Positions 49,214-61,964 of a DNA stretch of 64,000 nucleotides are shown here, piece by piece (positions within the stretch are counted from its first letter, which is position 1; the number at the start of each line of letters is the position of its first letter). A program made the position numbers and the translations under genes. The stretch comes from Pomacea canaliculata (Eukaryota > Mollusca > Gastropoda > Architaenioglossa > Ampullariidae): contig NC_037592.1 in NCBI RefSeq assembly GCF_003073045.1, positions 12,552,007 to 12,616,006 of the forward strand, given 5' to 3'. The notes beneath the pieces were generated by a model. It did not search any database. It saw nothing but the letters and a program-made list of their open reading frames with translations, and was not told the origin of the DNA.

Positions 49214-52200
49214 ATGATCTTGATGTCATGGATACTGCTTCTGCTCATATCTTCCTGGCAAATTTTGGCTGCGCCTCAGGATTCTTGTAGAAAACCAAAC
49301 AAGATTTGGTATGTGCCTCTTTCGATAAGTTTATTCTCCAATCCATCATTGTTTTCTGTTCTTATGGTTCAATATAACAGTCAGTGATTAAGTCCCTTTT
49401 GTTGGTAGAAAGCACTAATAGCGGAAGCTTTACGGTGCTGTTAGTCACTAATTCACTGTTATTCCTGTGATTTATTGTTTCTCCATAATCAAGTCATTTA
49501 CATTGCCACAGGTTGGGTAGTCCATAGTTTCAAATAAGAATTGCTTTTTTTATGGGGGTGGGGGATTTCAGTTGCAGTAAAATTCCAGAGGAGACAAACA
49601 ATGCCTCAAGAGAGATAAATGATACATCTGAAGTCAGTAGGTATGTGTCTTCTATTAACCTCTTGACTAATTGTAAGTCACTTTCAACACCTTTCATTAA
49701 TACTGTCAACTTTCTCTTGTCATGTACAAACGTTGATTTATGTTAATAATATTTTATAAGTAATCTTTTATATAAAAAACAAATACAAAAGCACTAAAAC
49801 AATAAATTATGACATAAAGAAATAATAAAAAAATAGTTTATACCTTTATCAACAAATGTCAAAATATACATATAAAAAAGCGATCTATGTATCCTATTAT
49901 ATCCAAATTGCATAGCATGCTTTCACGCCATTCTAACTTTTCGAATTTCTTGCAGCAGCATTAGAAGTTCTAGCTGCCCCTTTGAGGGAGGTAAGTTTAA
50001 TATTTCCTGTACTCCCTCTGTTGATGATATGCAATGTGTAGAAGTGACTTGAAGTGAACGTTTAAGTAGAAACTGAGCATCAAAACGGCTGACCACTCAA
50101 ACTGTAACTGGTATTAAAATCAGATGTAAAACTCATTGTGGGCATGTGTCTAAGTACTAAGGTTAGGAGAATCACTTCATACATTTTATTCACATGTTCT
50201 CTATGATGAATCCACGAAAGAGAGTAGAGCCCAATAATAAATTACCTGAGGCTAAAAAAAAAAGGTCATAGGCATTAAAATGGATCGGTCAAATGTCACT
50301 CAGTAGAGGAAGATCGCATCCAACACTCAATGACGAATGCACGATAAATTTGCAGACCATAGTTAGATGACAGCTTGAGATCATCTGCAATAGTTTCTTG
50401 AGGTTTATGTCCTGATTAACGTCAATCATCTTAGTGACCAAGGTTTGTCTCAGAAAGATTTTACATACCTCGAATATATTTAGGTACATTTTATGCACCT
50501 TGAATACATTAGGCAATGCAGGAAGCAAATCAAAATTGTAGTTTGAAAAATTATTCTTTGCAGAATTAAAAACGGAGAATTATATTTGTAAGAAAATTAG
50601 TCCAACAGAGAATTACACCATTGTTTCTGGAACGCATAGACGTGGCAAGGGGCATTTGAAGGTGAGTTCTTTATTTGTTATTGCTTTGAGTTCATGTGTT
50701 ACGAGGCCAATTTGTATAAAGAAAATAGACGAAAATAAGGAGAATTGGAAAGGATAAATCAAATTCTCTAAAGACCTATTTAAAATGTGCACAGCTTTGA
50801 TCAAGACAGGTAGAACTTGTACACACTTGAAACGTAAACCACAAATCAAAGGGTAAATTACAAATTTTTGTTTATTCTTGTTATGCCTAAAAATAAGTAT
50901 CTTATCACGAGTGAAAATATTTCCAAAGACAAATCCCCTAAATATTTTATAAATTTGAATAAAAATATTTACATATTATTGTTATAGAAAATATAAATAA
51001 GTAGCGCTACAACAAATTATAATATGCGCAAGTAAACAATAGTGTGAAAAGAATATCTCGTCACTGATTGCAATTGGAGAAACACACTAATTAGAATACA
51101 ACAGTGTGACGAGAGCATTTCTGCATATGTCGAATCATCACTCCAGGTAGCAGCATCCAAAGTCTCCATGACATCACGTGCAACGATTAATAACACGAAC
51201 ACGAACACAAACAATAGAACGACCGGTCCTACAAAGCCAATCCAACAGGCAGCGGGTAAAATAATGAGAATGACAATGTTAAAAAAAATTCCTTATTGCT
51301 ATCTTTAAGATAATAAAATTAATACAGTAACAGTTTGTGATTTGTCTCATTGGTTTTTTACTGGTTTGTGGGCTTGTCTGGGGAACACATCTAAGACAAA
51401 TGTCTTCAAACTGTAGCCAAAGGACAAAAGGGTAACACATAAACGGGACAAGATACACAGTCACCCACACAAGTGAGTTCTCATACAGACACCGTACACG
51501 CGCACACACCCATGTATCATAAGCCACAGACCTACCCACACCACCATCCCCCATTACAAACATTTCACTCCAACATCCCCAAACCTTTCCACACACACAT
51601 TAACTTTGTCCTGTACCCCCAGCCCATTAGTAATATTACATTTTTTCTTGAATTTAATAGCTTAAACATAAAAGGAATCTTCGCACAGAATGTAAATGTG
51701 ATCATCGATGCGAAGAAGAAACAACGATCATCTCATGTGGGAAATGCACACATAACAAAGAGAAAGGTATTTCATAATCATTTCTTGACATATTGCCATG
51801 TCCGCTACCACAACTAATCTGTACTAATTTCTCGAGATTTTGCATGGTAGAGACAAATGTAAAACATCATTTTAAAAATAGGTTTGAAGAAAGCATACAG
51901 TCCATCAGTTAGTCTGTAAGTCCGACTGATCAACAAAAGGACGGAAATACATACTGTGTATGCAAACCTGATGATTTGTCAGTTCTTAGGAAGCCTACCT
52001 AGATGTAAGATAAACGGTAACTCAACCTTTATACACAGAACAATAATACACAGATAGTTGCAATTAAATAACATTGTTTACATGCCTCTCTTACGAATTT
52101 GTTTTCCTTGCTTCTGCGTGTGCTGCTTTTTAGTTGTACATTTAGTTATTTCTTTGTCAAAAGCCCAGGAAGACAGTTCGTGGTCCAAGGCGACCTTCGG

Positions 52201-54126
52201 AATCGTCATCGGAGCCATTGTTGTTGGTGTTGGTGTTGTCTTTATTGTGATCTGCAGAAGGAGAATAAAGCGATCCAGGGGAGACCAGTGAGTCAGAAGA
52301 GAAAACAATTACCACATTTGTTTTTTATTTCGATAGAAGATGTCTGATTTATCCTTTTTTATTCATTGAAATGTAAAACTCGTCAGACAACCTATATTAT
52401 TCAGATTAGTCAAGGGTTCGCATCGATCAGTACATCGGGAATTGAGCGCATCATCTTCACCTAGTTAAAACAAAACAAAAAAAACAACAAAAAAACAACA
52501 AAAAAACAAAACAAATATAGATATGAAAATGTTGCATAGACGTCCCACAATATTGGTGATGATATTTAAATACTAATTGTATATAACTTAGGAAATTAGT
52601 ATAACCAAGTTAATGTCCCACAAGTATCAGAATTTCAAGGCAAAATGCAGTTTATACAAGGAGAGTACATTTAAAAGTCTCAGAAAGAATGCTCAGCATA
52701 CATGGAGCACCTTGTATTATAAGCAAAATATCCTTCAGTAAGTTTGATATAATCTAGGAATGGCGAATCCCAGAGGAACATCAAGAGAAGATGTGAAGAG
52801 GAGAGAGCGTTCTCAGGTAAGCAGTAATTGTTGTCATTCATAAATACAACCAAAACATCATAAAAAGTAGCAAGTTATTATGGTATATAAAGTACAATAC
52901 AGTGGTTGAGGACGGTAGATTCACTTAAAATGGCCAGGAAAGTGGAAGGCAATCTTAAGACTGATTGCACTTTACAGACAACCGGATTGAAACTTTTCAT
53001 GTTTTCACTATAATAGACAAATTATAAAACTGTGTAGTCTACTGCAAATTCTCACCAGTAACAGGATATTTAAGGATGTCTGTGAGTACTCTTTGTTGAC
53101 GTGAGTACTATTTAGTGGTCCTTGAGTGTTCTAGGGAATCTCTAAAGGCTTGCGAGTCCTCCCAAACTTCTCTATTAGTTTCGAGAGAGAAGTCAGTCGG
53201 TACTTTTTAAAAGTCCAGCTGATTTTGAAATTAGAGATTTGTGAGTGCCTGTAAGGACGGCGAGTATCACCAAGTCCCAAGGTATGATTTTCTATCTAAG
53301 TTTGGACTTTCTTGTTGTATATGTGTCCATTGGATTAATTCATGTCACTTCGTCTTCGTTTAATTTATTTATCCGAAAGATATTTTTATTCAAATGTTAT
53401 CGCAAGACCAATTTATTACCTCATTTGTTTCCAATAGAGCGTTTACAATACACATTCGCCAAGGACCTAGATTCTGCTTCTGGAACTTACAGTCTCCCAT
53501 ACGATCAGATGGCGGTCAGGAGACACTACAGACCCCTGAGGCAATCAGCCCAAGCGGCCCAAGATTTCCAGCTACAGCCTTTCATTCATCGGCCTTTCGA
53601 AGACGACAACAAAGACGAGACTTACACTGAAATCATTGAACTTGACACAAAGTGTGATTCACGACACCAGACACACTACAACGCCATCTTGCACCAGGCT
53701 GGTGACATCACTTTTCTCGAGACAGAATGTAGTAGAGGAGGGGACATCGACAGAGATTGTTACAACAGACTTGGTTGTCAAGGTAACGAAGATAAGCTCA
53801 CAGACCACGTGTCAACTGGTAAAGAGAACTATGGACGTCTTCACCGTCCCACTCAAGCACGACTGTCTGGCGGGTACAACAGGACGAACACAGCAACAGA
53901 CGTCCACATCCCCTCCATCAAGATCGAAGGAGAGCCTGCCCATGATGACACTCTTCCTGACACCAGTACCTGTTGCACAAACTGCGATAGCCATACTTCT
54001 GCTTACCATACTCCATATGACAACAGTCTTCTTGACCTGACTCTTTCTAAAGAGACCCAGCCTGAACATGGTTTCCCGGACCACACAATCCATAACACCA
54101 TTCCCAATGATGCCACTCTACCATAA
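49214..54126 (+). CDS. Gene E: Cys-rich type I receptor, D/F paralogue
   Basis: Eight coding exons join in frame to 424 residues: 49214-49308, 49572-49640, 49956-49990, 50564-50661, 51661-51766, 52164-52287, 52758-52816, 53438-54126. An acceptor at 49203 precedes the ATG. Signal peptide MILMSWILLLLISSWQILAA is followed by CRKPNKICC, SSSCPFEG (like a MAM start), and ECKCDHRC...CGKC. The TM helix is about 143-166 with RRRIKR. Tail motifs: GTYSLPY, HYRPL, DETYTEI, HYNAIL, CYNRL, ENYGRL, GGYNRT and PYDNSLLD. Exon 3 has a tandem cagcag acceptor, allowing loss or gain of one residue. The frame stays open for 51 codons past the TAA at 54124. Confidence 0.68.
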
Positions 54127-54282
54127 CCTGACAGTACTCTACATCACCCTGACGATGAACTTCTGGCGAAGGTCGGGTGGTGCTCGATGGAAAATGGTTT
54201 GACAGTTCCGGTTGATGATAAGAAGAGCAACCAAGGGGTTCCAAGGAGTAATAATAATGAACAGATCATTGATGCTACTTGA
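54127..54282 (+). other. In-frame open sequence after the gene E stop
   Basis: Fifty-one sense codons in the same frame follow the TAA, including PDDELLAKVGWCSMENGLTV, before a TGA. Either the stop is recent or readthrough occurs; the context after TAA (cct) is not the classical readthrough type, so a recent stop is more likely. Confidence 0.35.
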
Positions 54283-56838
54283 CTTGATTTTGCTTAAAAT
54301 GCAACATAAGACATGTATTTTGTGGTTTGAACCAAAACAACGTATTTATATATGAATAATAAGTGTGATTCTTGAAGATGGAAAGACTATTCTGGTAAAA
54401 CTGCAACTTACAGGAAGTTATATCATGAATTTTATCCGCGTGGTCCTTTTAGTTTCAGGGTATAAAAAGTTTTCTTGCTCTTACCGATGTTACTCACATA
54501 TCTGAATGATCTCACTAGGCAACTTCACTAGTAAATAGTCTGTGTAATGAGCTTTTATAAGAAATACCTTAAAAAGTAAGTATATAGTCATTGATACAAT
54601 ATTACACTAATTATATTTTAGAATGTTCAGTGTGTATGATAGTAACCTGTAAATAAGTAATTTATATCTCTTTGTGTGCTTTTTTCAATCGACAGAGAAC
54701 TCTTGGGCACATGAAAATCCAAGAGTAAGACTACTCTGTAGTGCTACATTAAAATGTACGTTGGCATTCTCTTGTGTATTATAGTATTCTACAGTTGTTG
54801 TGTACGTCTGAGTGATCACTCGAATCTGTACGTTGAATATGCTTTCGTCTTTGTCCATCTGTGTTGTAATGAATTTTTTAAAGCTCCCTCTCTGTGTGCG
54901 TGTGTGGATAGATGAATGGATGTTTGTACGCTTGTTGAAATGTATTGATATACGTGTACAAGCCCCGCACTCGCTCCTGTGTGTATAAGGGAGCAGGGAA
55001 TACCGAAATCCATCATTTTATTTTCTTCTTCAAAAATGAATCAAACACGTTGAGTCATATTGAACCATAATGCTCAAGGTTGGCTATGGAAAACGAATAC
55101 ATTCACTAATTAGCCTCGCTTTCACAGAACTGTCAAATGTAGTTTTAGTAACGATATCATCCCAGTATGCAAATTTCTCCCTGCCTTGAAGACACGTGCA
55201 CGATCCAAAAGTCCTCACTTGAACCGAAAGACACTGAAGACTGGAGACGGACCAGGCTGCATGGTGCATCTCGCTATGAAACCGAATATTCCACAGCAGT
55301 GTAGTCTCTACAGACACTGTCATATCTACGCTAGGAATGGTTCCCCCTTTCTTTCCCAGACCTCACTCAGAGATTTTTCTTGAGGGTTTCCTGTAGAAGT
55401 CCTCCCTCGCCCTCACTGGTCTGTTTCTTGACTTTCAAGAGCAGCGGAACAGCAGCAGCATCATCAACAGTTTGTGGAGGAGTCGCCAAGTCACTGACTG
55501 TGAATTCAATAAGACAATAGAGACCAAATCTTTCTTTGTGGAAGAGCTACTGCCCCGTTAACACTGTAATAAAGGGCAATTTTGTTTCTAAAGGCTGGGA
55601 AAGCTTATTGCAAGATACTTTGTCGGAGATATGGATGAACTCCCTCCCTTCTTGAAATATTCGCCTACGCACATCGCCGTGCACGACAAACTCGACACTC
55701 CCTCCTAGCAAAATGACAACAACTTAATATACTACATCATAAACTTGAAGACTTAATTTACACGAAAATCTTAATACTAAGACGCGTGGCAGTGAGTTTT
55801 GTCTTCCTGAGATCGACTAACATGATACCTCATGATAGTGTTTCTGGTATAGACATGAACATTTAAAAAGATTTAACCGCGATACACGAGTCTAACATTT
55901 CAGCACCGTGTAGAAGGATGCTCTACAGTAGAGTCTGAACACATCGTCTACGTTATCTGTGTGAGCATCTCCGCTCTCGTCGACTGTGAAAACACTTGAA
56001 CATTGAAGTGGGTCCCAGCTCGCCACACATCACCGATACATTACACAGGAAATCGTGCGAGAATGATTGAGCGAAAACATCAGCATTATAAGAGAAAAAG
56101 GACAGAAAAAGAGTCAAAAGATCGACGGCATGTGACCACCTGATAAAGTATCTTTAATATCTTTCTGAATGTTTGCTCTCTTTTTTTTAATTACAAGGGC
56201 GTGGATGCTTTTATCACACTTCCGAATTTGCAGTGGACGTAGTCGCTGTGCGTGAGTTCTGGAAGTTTTTTTTGTTACTAAGTGCATCACGAGTTTGTAA
56301 CTTATAACAATGAGTATAAAGCACCTTTTTTTTTTTTTACATATCAGAGCATTTTGTCATGTATCTTTTCTGGTTCTAAGAGATTTGTCAGCAATTATTT
56401 TCGATATAAATACTGAAAATATCATTTTTTTAGAATATTTTTTTTACTAATAACAGGGCTTCTGCTAAGGCTAAATTCTCTGGGGTCCCAGGGACCCCTT
56501 CTTCAGATTTTTAAGGGGTCCCTGTTCTTCGCCCAACTTTGGAGGGGACCCCATTGACGAAAATTGAAGCGGTCCTCCGAACTTTTAATGCGTACTGTAC
56601 GCAATATTTTGCGTAAGCAGAAGCCCTGCTAATATGTGTTTGCTCACAGTTATACTTATTGAACCGAGAGACCACAAAAGACGAACTCAGTCACCGAAGA
56701 TATGGTGTCATGCTCTAGTACTATTTCCTTTAGTTCTAAAATGTATGTCTATGCTAGAACTATAATATTAATTGCAAGCCTTCGGAAGAGGATACCTTTC
56801 TGCAAAATTAACACAAGTCGGTTTTCATGGATTTGCAG
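54283..56838. other. Intergenic E-F
   Basis: No supported exon. The MITE at 56454-56628 lies near its right end. Open frames at 54.8-55.4 kb are short and unrecognised. Confidence 0.5.
56454..56628. mobile_element. hAT-like MITE
   Basis: A 175-base element has terminal inverted repeats cagggcttctgct and agcagaagccctg and an internal palindromic part built from ggggtccc and gggacccc. The flanks read actaataa and ctaatatg, compatible with an eroded 8-bp target duplication. It is noncoding. Confidence 0.8.
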
Positions 56839-56848
56839 GTTGCCTGAA

Positions 56849-59800
56849 ATGTTCGTGGATTTATGGCTGCTGCTCCTGCTATCCTCTCCCTGGACCGTTT
56901 CTCTAAGTCAAAAGTACTTTATTTAAGTTCTGAGACTATAACTCAAGAATACTAGAATGTCTTAAAAATCTGCATTTTTACATTTTTCTATAAAATTTTT
57001 CTGTAAAATGTCAGCTGTTACTTTTGTAAAACATGGTCGTTTCTATGTACTCATTTGAAATAATCATCACCAAACTTGTAATACGCATTTACCCATATGA
57101 ATGATGCACACGAAAGACTACAAACAGTCAAACATACAAAGTACGTAAAAAGGGATGACACCATATCAACCACATGAAGAACTGTGTAGTCAGAAGAAAA
57201 ATACGCTTGTTATATAAGATATTTTTGAAAGAGATTAGTTTGAAGGCCTGGAATGAAAAAGAGCAGAGATGATGGCGCGAGGCTACAAAGACAACCATAG
57301 TATTCTTACAAAAGGTGTATGGAACTCAAGACAAGACAAGACAAGACAAGTTTATTATAATCCTCAGCGGAAATACATGTGTCCACGTCAGGGGCATAAA
57401 ATACTTCAACATTCCCATACTACCACACAACACACTTACTCAGTCCCACACATCCCACAACAGGTCATCAAACTATTGCTTAAAATTATTCATTGCTTAT
57501 AGTAATCATGGTGTATATTTCTCGAACGTTGTTGTGTGCTAACATGTCGATATGATACACTACCAAGAGATTTGGCACTCAGTCGACAAATATTTAAAAG
57601 TTCTGCTCTGACTTGCAGCTGCTTGACGATGACATTGGACTCTGATGTTCCGTCGAATGGACAGTTCATATTAAAGACGGAGTATGTAGCTGATTATGTG
57701 TTGCGTTTCGAAATTACTTTTTATTTCAAACACTAGTTTTTTAGTAATTAAAATTGCGCCTCACTTTTGCATAACTAAACATTTTTGATCAGATATCTTA
57801 GCAAAATATATGTTTGTTTTTTGTGTGTTTGTGTGGTTATTGTTGTTCTCACTGACGTTGTGTTGTGTCTGTGTATAAGCCACTTTAAAGAAAAATATAT
57901 AAATTGTATACCCCGGGTACGTATACTGCACAATCAGCATGAATCCTTTTCCTAAAAAAGTAGTTATCACTTATAAATAAATATGCAACTGATAAATCAA
58001 AGATAAAATGCTGACAATGTCCACATACGTATTCAATACGACTTAATTTAATACAACAATAATGTGTTGAAATTTTTACAGACATAAGTGTTTATAAACG
58101 TGTTGTCATAAAACACATTGATGAATGTTATTTGCATCCTGGTGAACCAATATTTCAAGATAATCATTGATGATCTTACTCATACATAATATGGGATTTC
58201 AAATTTATTTGCAAACAGAACTGACGTTATGAGATGCCAGTTTACGACAGGTAAGTTTGACCAATCTTTTAAATTAATGAAATTGAGAAATGTAAAATAA
58301 AGAAACACGATTCTTGGGGAGGTGTTTTTATGACTAATAACAGAGGAGCTCAATGGCCTCATCATTAACCACATAGAAAAAATGTAATAGCAGATGTAAG
58401 AGAAATGAAAGAAACAGATGACAACCGGTCAACATTATCAATCAAAGAGCTGTGGAGTAATGAGCTAGAAGAGAAAGTCCCTCTGAAATTGAAGAGACAA
58501 AACTTTTTCTTACCTAATTACTTGCGATGTTTCTGGCAATTATAAGTGTAATTAGATTGTAATAGGTAAGTGTCATTTATTTCAGTTTTATACCTACTTT
58601 AAATATGCTGATTGTTGCCTGCAAGACGTCAGTTATAAAGCAAACCTCATTATCATTTTCATGGCGAGATAATACAAACTCTTTTCAGAAAATAATACCT
58701 TTGACCTCAAGAAAAACTACTGTATGGAAATCAGACGTTTCAATGGAATCCTTATAAACATGAGCTTGACCAACGGAAGCAACAGCTTTAGTCCAAACTC
58801 CACTTCATTTATAAATAATAAATCTCGATCTGTGCCACAAGTGGTATTCTTTTGTTTTATTTATCTAATAGTAGCTTTACACAGATCGCTATTTAGTATG
58901 TAGTACTTCCTCTTGTTTGCACACAGAAATGCTTACAAAGCAAAAACCTATCAGTACTGCTTAGATATGTAGATCATCTTCTTCTAGCAGGACTTATAGT
59001 CTTTCAAAATGTAAGTTACATGAGTCATAGGCCTGCATCACCTTGTAGCACACCTAGTTGTCACAAGGAGTATGGATGGTAGAGAACAATAAAGTGTACA
59101 GGCTGAAGATAAAACAGTGATACCAAATAATGGTAAAACTACTGTCCTGGACATAAAGAGAAATGTTTTATCCAGACAGTGATGTTGGATTGTTTGCAGA
59201 GGCAACAGCGCACCATCACCTCATTTGTGACAACTTTTCTCTTTTGCAGGTTGAGGACGAGATGCAGCAGCTGATGTCCTGTTCGTGTTTTTTCTGCAAC
59301 ACCACACGTAGAAATTATGTTAATTGTAGGATTTGTTCTGAAGCAGATACAGGTACTTTGAATTTTTTGGCTAGAGTGATGTTGCTGTATTTTAATGCAT
59401 AAGCTTTTTGCAATCATATATCTTTAAAATAGTATTTCGGACTTCTGCATTAACATACATGTGGTAGGTAGTTCGAATAACAACATGAAATCTATCTCAT
59501 TCCAGCTTTTTTTCGTGCTTTGTTATGTTCTGTGTAAAGGTTATTTATTTATTTTGTAATTTTCTTTTGTTTCGAAAGCAGACGACACTTCTTGGGACAA
59601 GGCAACCTTTTCGATCGTCACCGTGGCCGTTATTGTTGGTGCCGGGTTCGTCCTCTCTGTAATCTTCAGAAACAAAATTATTACAGCCTGGAGGCGGTAA
59701 GTCAGAGTTGAAAAATGTGGAACATAAACTGCTTTCTCATATTCATGTTCGATTGTAGATTGACAACTTTCTGTCTTTCTGCCTGCAGCTTTTGGAATAG

Positions 59801-61883
59801 CATGCAAATACTTAATTTACGTTAATTACAGTGACAATACAGACCCCGATTCTTTTTACTCACATCGAAAAAAGCAATGCATTCTGATGTAATTGGCTCC
59901 ATGATGACTGACAATACTTTTAGTAACATAAAGAATGGCTTTTTAAAAATAGATTCCAGGTACACTGAACTTGCATGCTTTTGTCTCTTTTAGAAACGAC
60001 AAATCTTCTAGATGCGCCAACAACTCATGCACAGACAAAATAGAAGTGATTCCAGGTAGGAATTGGTTTCTTTCTCTTGACTAGATAAAACTTGAGCAGC
60101 AGCAGTGGAGCCAAGAACTCGCCTCTTGCACAGTTTGCAGATATTTTTACGATATTGTTGTATGGATACGCACTTTTTGTTTTAACGATACACATCTAAA
60201 GTATCACTAGGCACAAAAACATGGACAAGATAGTAAGACACGTTTGTACACAGATATGCCTAATTAACACATGATCCCAGCTCTCCCATTGGCTGACTTC
60301 GTGACGTACACATGTACACATGTACAACCCTGATGTCACGTAAGTGTTTTGGACCTTGTTTCTACCTCGGTGGTCTGTGATGAGCTATACGTTACTTCTG
60401 TGACCGACCAAACCTTAGAAGCATCATTATCAAACCACATAAGTTTAAATTAAATGGCCGTTAGTTTAATGAAAGTTTAATTAAATCCTCATGGAGGAGA
60501 TAGATATCATGAAATCAGTGTGTCTGAGCCGTGAAGTGGAAGATGGCCAACATCAGACATCAGCTCCCGGTGTCAGGGTCTGGTGCATCTCCTGGTGCAG
60601 TGCTAGGGGACGTAATTTGACATGTTTTATTCATCTTTATAAATTTTTATATTAGTAATATTGTGAGTATTTTGCGAGTATACAAACCTTTTTAATCACT
60701 ATTCCGATTAATGTTACATTTGGCCAGAGTCCTAAAGACATTAAAGTAGTAGATAAAGATATCTTTAGATGATATCCCATCATTTATTATTAAAAACGAT
60801 TGCTTTATATTCAGTCTTTTCTACTCCGCATTCACTGCCTATCGTCTATGTGTCTGTATTTGTTTTTGTTCAGTTCCTCGAAAGCTAAGACAAAACTTCT
60901 TTACAGTCAAACATCGCATGAGTGCGTCATATTCTTTTATAATTTTTCTGCCTTTTCTAGTAAATTGTCTGGTGTATAAGGTCCTTCTTTTTCTGTTTAT
61001 AGATACTGTCTTCCAGCGTTACTCCCATTCCCCTTCTCTCTTTCTCTCAGTTAATTAACGGGGGTACCCCCATTTCTTCTCTTTTGACACAGAACGTCTC
61101 CATCACACTCTGGCTAATGACACAGAAACTAGTTCCTCGACGAGTCGCCTTTCAAGTGCTCGAACAGAAGTCAGGGAAGACTACCGACCTCTGCAGAAGT
61201 CAGTAATAAGGAATAACCCCTTCACAACAACCCAGTGTTTACAGATACAACCTTACATTCATAGAGTTTTTGAAGAGGAGGGTGAATGTGAGGTATACAC
61301 TGAAATCATTGACGACGACATGGAGTGTGATCCGAGACCTCAGGCACGCCTTGAATGTGATGTCATGTCGCCTTTTTTAAAGATGGAAGGTGGTCAAGAG
61401 GTAAATGATGATGACTACAATAGGCTTGATCATCAGAGTAACAGAAATAAACCCACAGACTGTGTGTCAGCTGATGAAGAGAACTGTCGACTTCTCTGCT
61501 GTCCTGATCGTCTGACTGAAGCACAGCTGTGTGATGAATATGAAGTTGCAAAACCTGTAACAGATGCTCATGTCAACTCCAACAAATTTGCCAATGACAA
61601 CTCTCTCCCTGACAATACTTTCGATGCCCACACTGAACACGAAATTACTCCTAGCACTCCTCGTAGTACCTCCCTTGACTACTCCTCCGATGAACACACT
61701 CTGCATGACAGTCCTCTAGAGAACAAAATTCCTCAACACCAAACTTCCAATGAACATCCTTTTTCTGACCATGTGTCTAACAACAACCTTCTCCATGACA
61801 ACACTCCTACAGAGAGAATTCCCCGTGACAACCCTTCCCCTTACGACACACTCACGACATTAAGCCCCCAGGAAACTGTTTAA
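56849..61883 (+). CDS. Gene F: Cys-rich type I receptor, D/E paralogue
   Basis: Eight coding exons join in frame to 461 residues: 56849-56913, 57619-57681, 58219-58250, 58689-58843, 59250-59352, 59582-59696, 59994-60055, 61093-61883. Signal peptide MFVDLWLLLLLSSPWTVSLS follows an acceptor at 56838. The ectodomain has several N-glycosylation sites in exon 4 (NMS, NGS, NST) and an SCSCFFC...CRIC cluster. TM about 147-170. Tail motifs: DYRPL, CEVYTEI, DDYNRL, DEYEVAKPVTD, LDYSS and PYDTL; the tail shares IHR-FE with D and E. Exon 4 could end three bases earlier (58840). The TM exon has a tandem aagcag acceptor (59579 or 59582). After the TAA 26 sense codons follow in frame. Confidence 0.68.
57327..57350. 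repeat. (ACAAG)n short tandem repeat
   Basis: Nearly five copies of a five-base unit in intron 1 of gene F, followed by tttattataatcctcagcgg. Such a unit next to tttatt is common at 3' ends of invertebrate retroelements, but no element body is visible. Confidence 0.8.
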
Positions 61884-61964
61884 GACAACATTCTGGTGGA
61901 TAAACTGATGGAGGAGGTCGACTGTGTCCAGTCTTGTCAAGAGAATACTTCAACAGTCAACTGA
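61884..61964 (+). other. In-frame open sequence after the gene F stop
   Basis: Twenty-six sense codons follow the TAA in frame, with NILVDKLMEEVDCVQS, and end at TGA. The parallel with gene E suggests the ancestral tail was longer. Confidence 0.35.

Noticed and set aside
12566-56848. Spliced-leader trans-splicing as the reason for acceptors next to the start codons
   Set aside because: An ordinary 5' noncoding exon explains them, and the separate MSV coding exon of C1/C2 shows cis introns at this position.
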